A stretch of 6,159 nucleotides of DNA from positions 1 to 6,159 of the forward strand of contig JABDPP010000335.1 in the NCBI GenBank assembly GCA_013042765.1. The letters run 5' to 3'. This DNA is from Litoreibacter sp. (lineage in GTDB: Bacteria > Pseudomonadota > Alphaproteobacteria > Rhodobacterales > Rhodobacteraceae). Of this stretch, positions 6,083 through 6,159 are shown one piece after another. The position numbers and the translations under genes were made by a program. Positions within the stretch are counted from its first letter, which is position 1; each line of letters starts with the position of its first letter. The notes beneath the pieces were generated by a model. That model worked only from the letters and a program-made list of their open reading frames with translations, searched no databases and had not been told where the DNA came from.

Positions 6083-6159
6083 TCACGAAACGATTTCGGT
6101 TTCGAACACGCCGGGAAGGGTAACTTCCAGCAGTTCCAGATCACGGCTTGGGTCCACGC
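6083..6159 (-). CDS. C-terminal end of an unidentified protein (cut by window edge)
   Basis: The last 24 codons of a leftward gene, stop TGA at 6085-6083, read VDPSRDLELLEVTLPGVFET then EIVS. The codon use is consistent and the phrase LELLEVTLP...FET resembles the C-terminal strands of small cupin-fold proteins, but 24 residues are too few for assignment. The gene converges on nadK with stops only 2 bp apart and no room for a terminator between them. The other frames of this stretch look less like protein. Identity needs the sequence to the right of the window. Confidence 0.5.
   Translation of the reverse strand, partial: VDPSRDLELLEVTLPGVFETEIVS

Overview
The window looks like ordinary chromosome from an alphaproteobacterium, most likely a marine Rhodobacteraceae (Roseobacter-group) species. 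The basis is the GC-rich codon use, alphaproteobacterial sequence variants (RecJ DYDVDG, the NAD kinase [11 protein letters not shown] segment, a 431-residue GlyA) and the hom-glpX-recJ gene order. I recall this order from that family but could not check it here.

Layout. Positions 1-3093 hold a leftward cluster that reads, in transcription order, small lipoprotein (2788-3093), hom (1422-2708), glpX (411-1376) and recJ (409 to beyond the left edge). It probably starts from a good sigma70-like promoter at 3123-3151. A TetR-family regulator (3193-3807) is divergent to it, with a short inverted repeat just before its start codon that fits an autoregulatory operator. A strong bidirectional terminator (3788-3826) separates tetR from the convergent glyA (3839-5134). 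A 178-bp region (5135-5312) with two inverted repeats separates glyA from the divergent nadK (5313-6080). The window ends with the last 24 codons of a leftward gene I do not recognise (6083-6159), convergent with nadK and only 2 bp away.

Function. The recognised enzymes are core metabolism and repair: homoserine dehydrogenase (aspartate-family amino acids), class II fructose-1,6-bisphosphatase (gluconeogenesis), RecJ exonuclease (recombination and repair), serine hydroxymethyltransferase (glycine and one-carbon units) and NAD kinase (NADP supply). Hom, GlyA and NadK are loosely linked through threonine/glycine metabolism and NADPH use. I see no mobile element, phage gene, CRISPR array, tRNA, rRNA or toxin-antitoxin pair, and nothing that forms a new multi-gene system. 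The least explained items are the small lipoprotein at the head of the hom cluster, the unassigned TetR regulator with its nearby inverted repeats, and the palindromes upstream of glyA.
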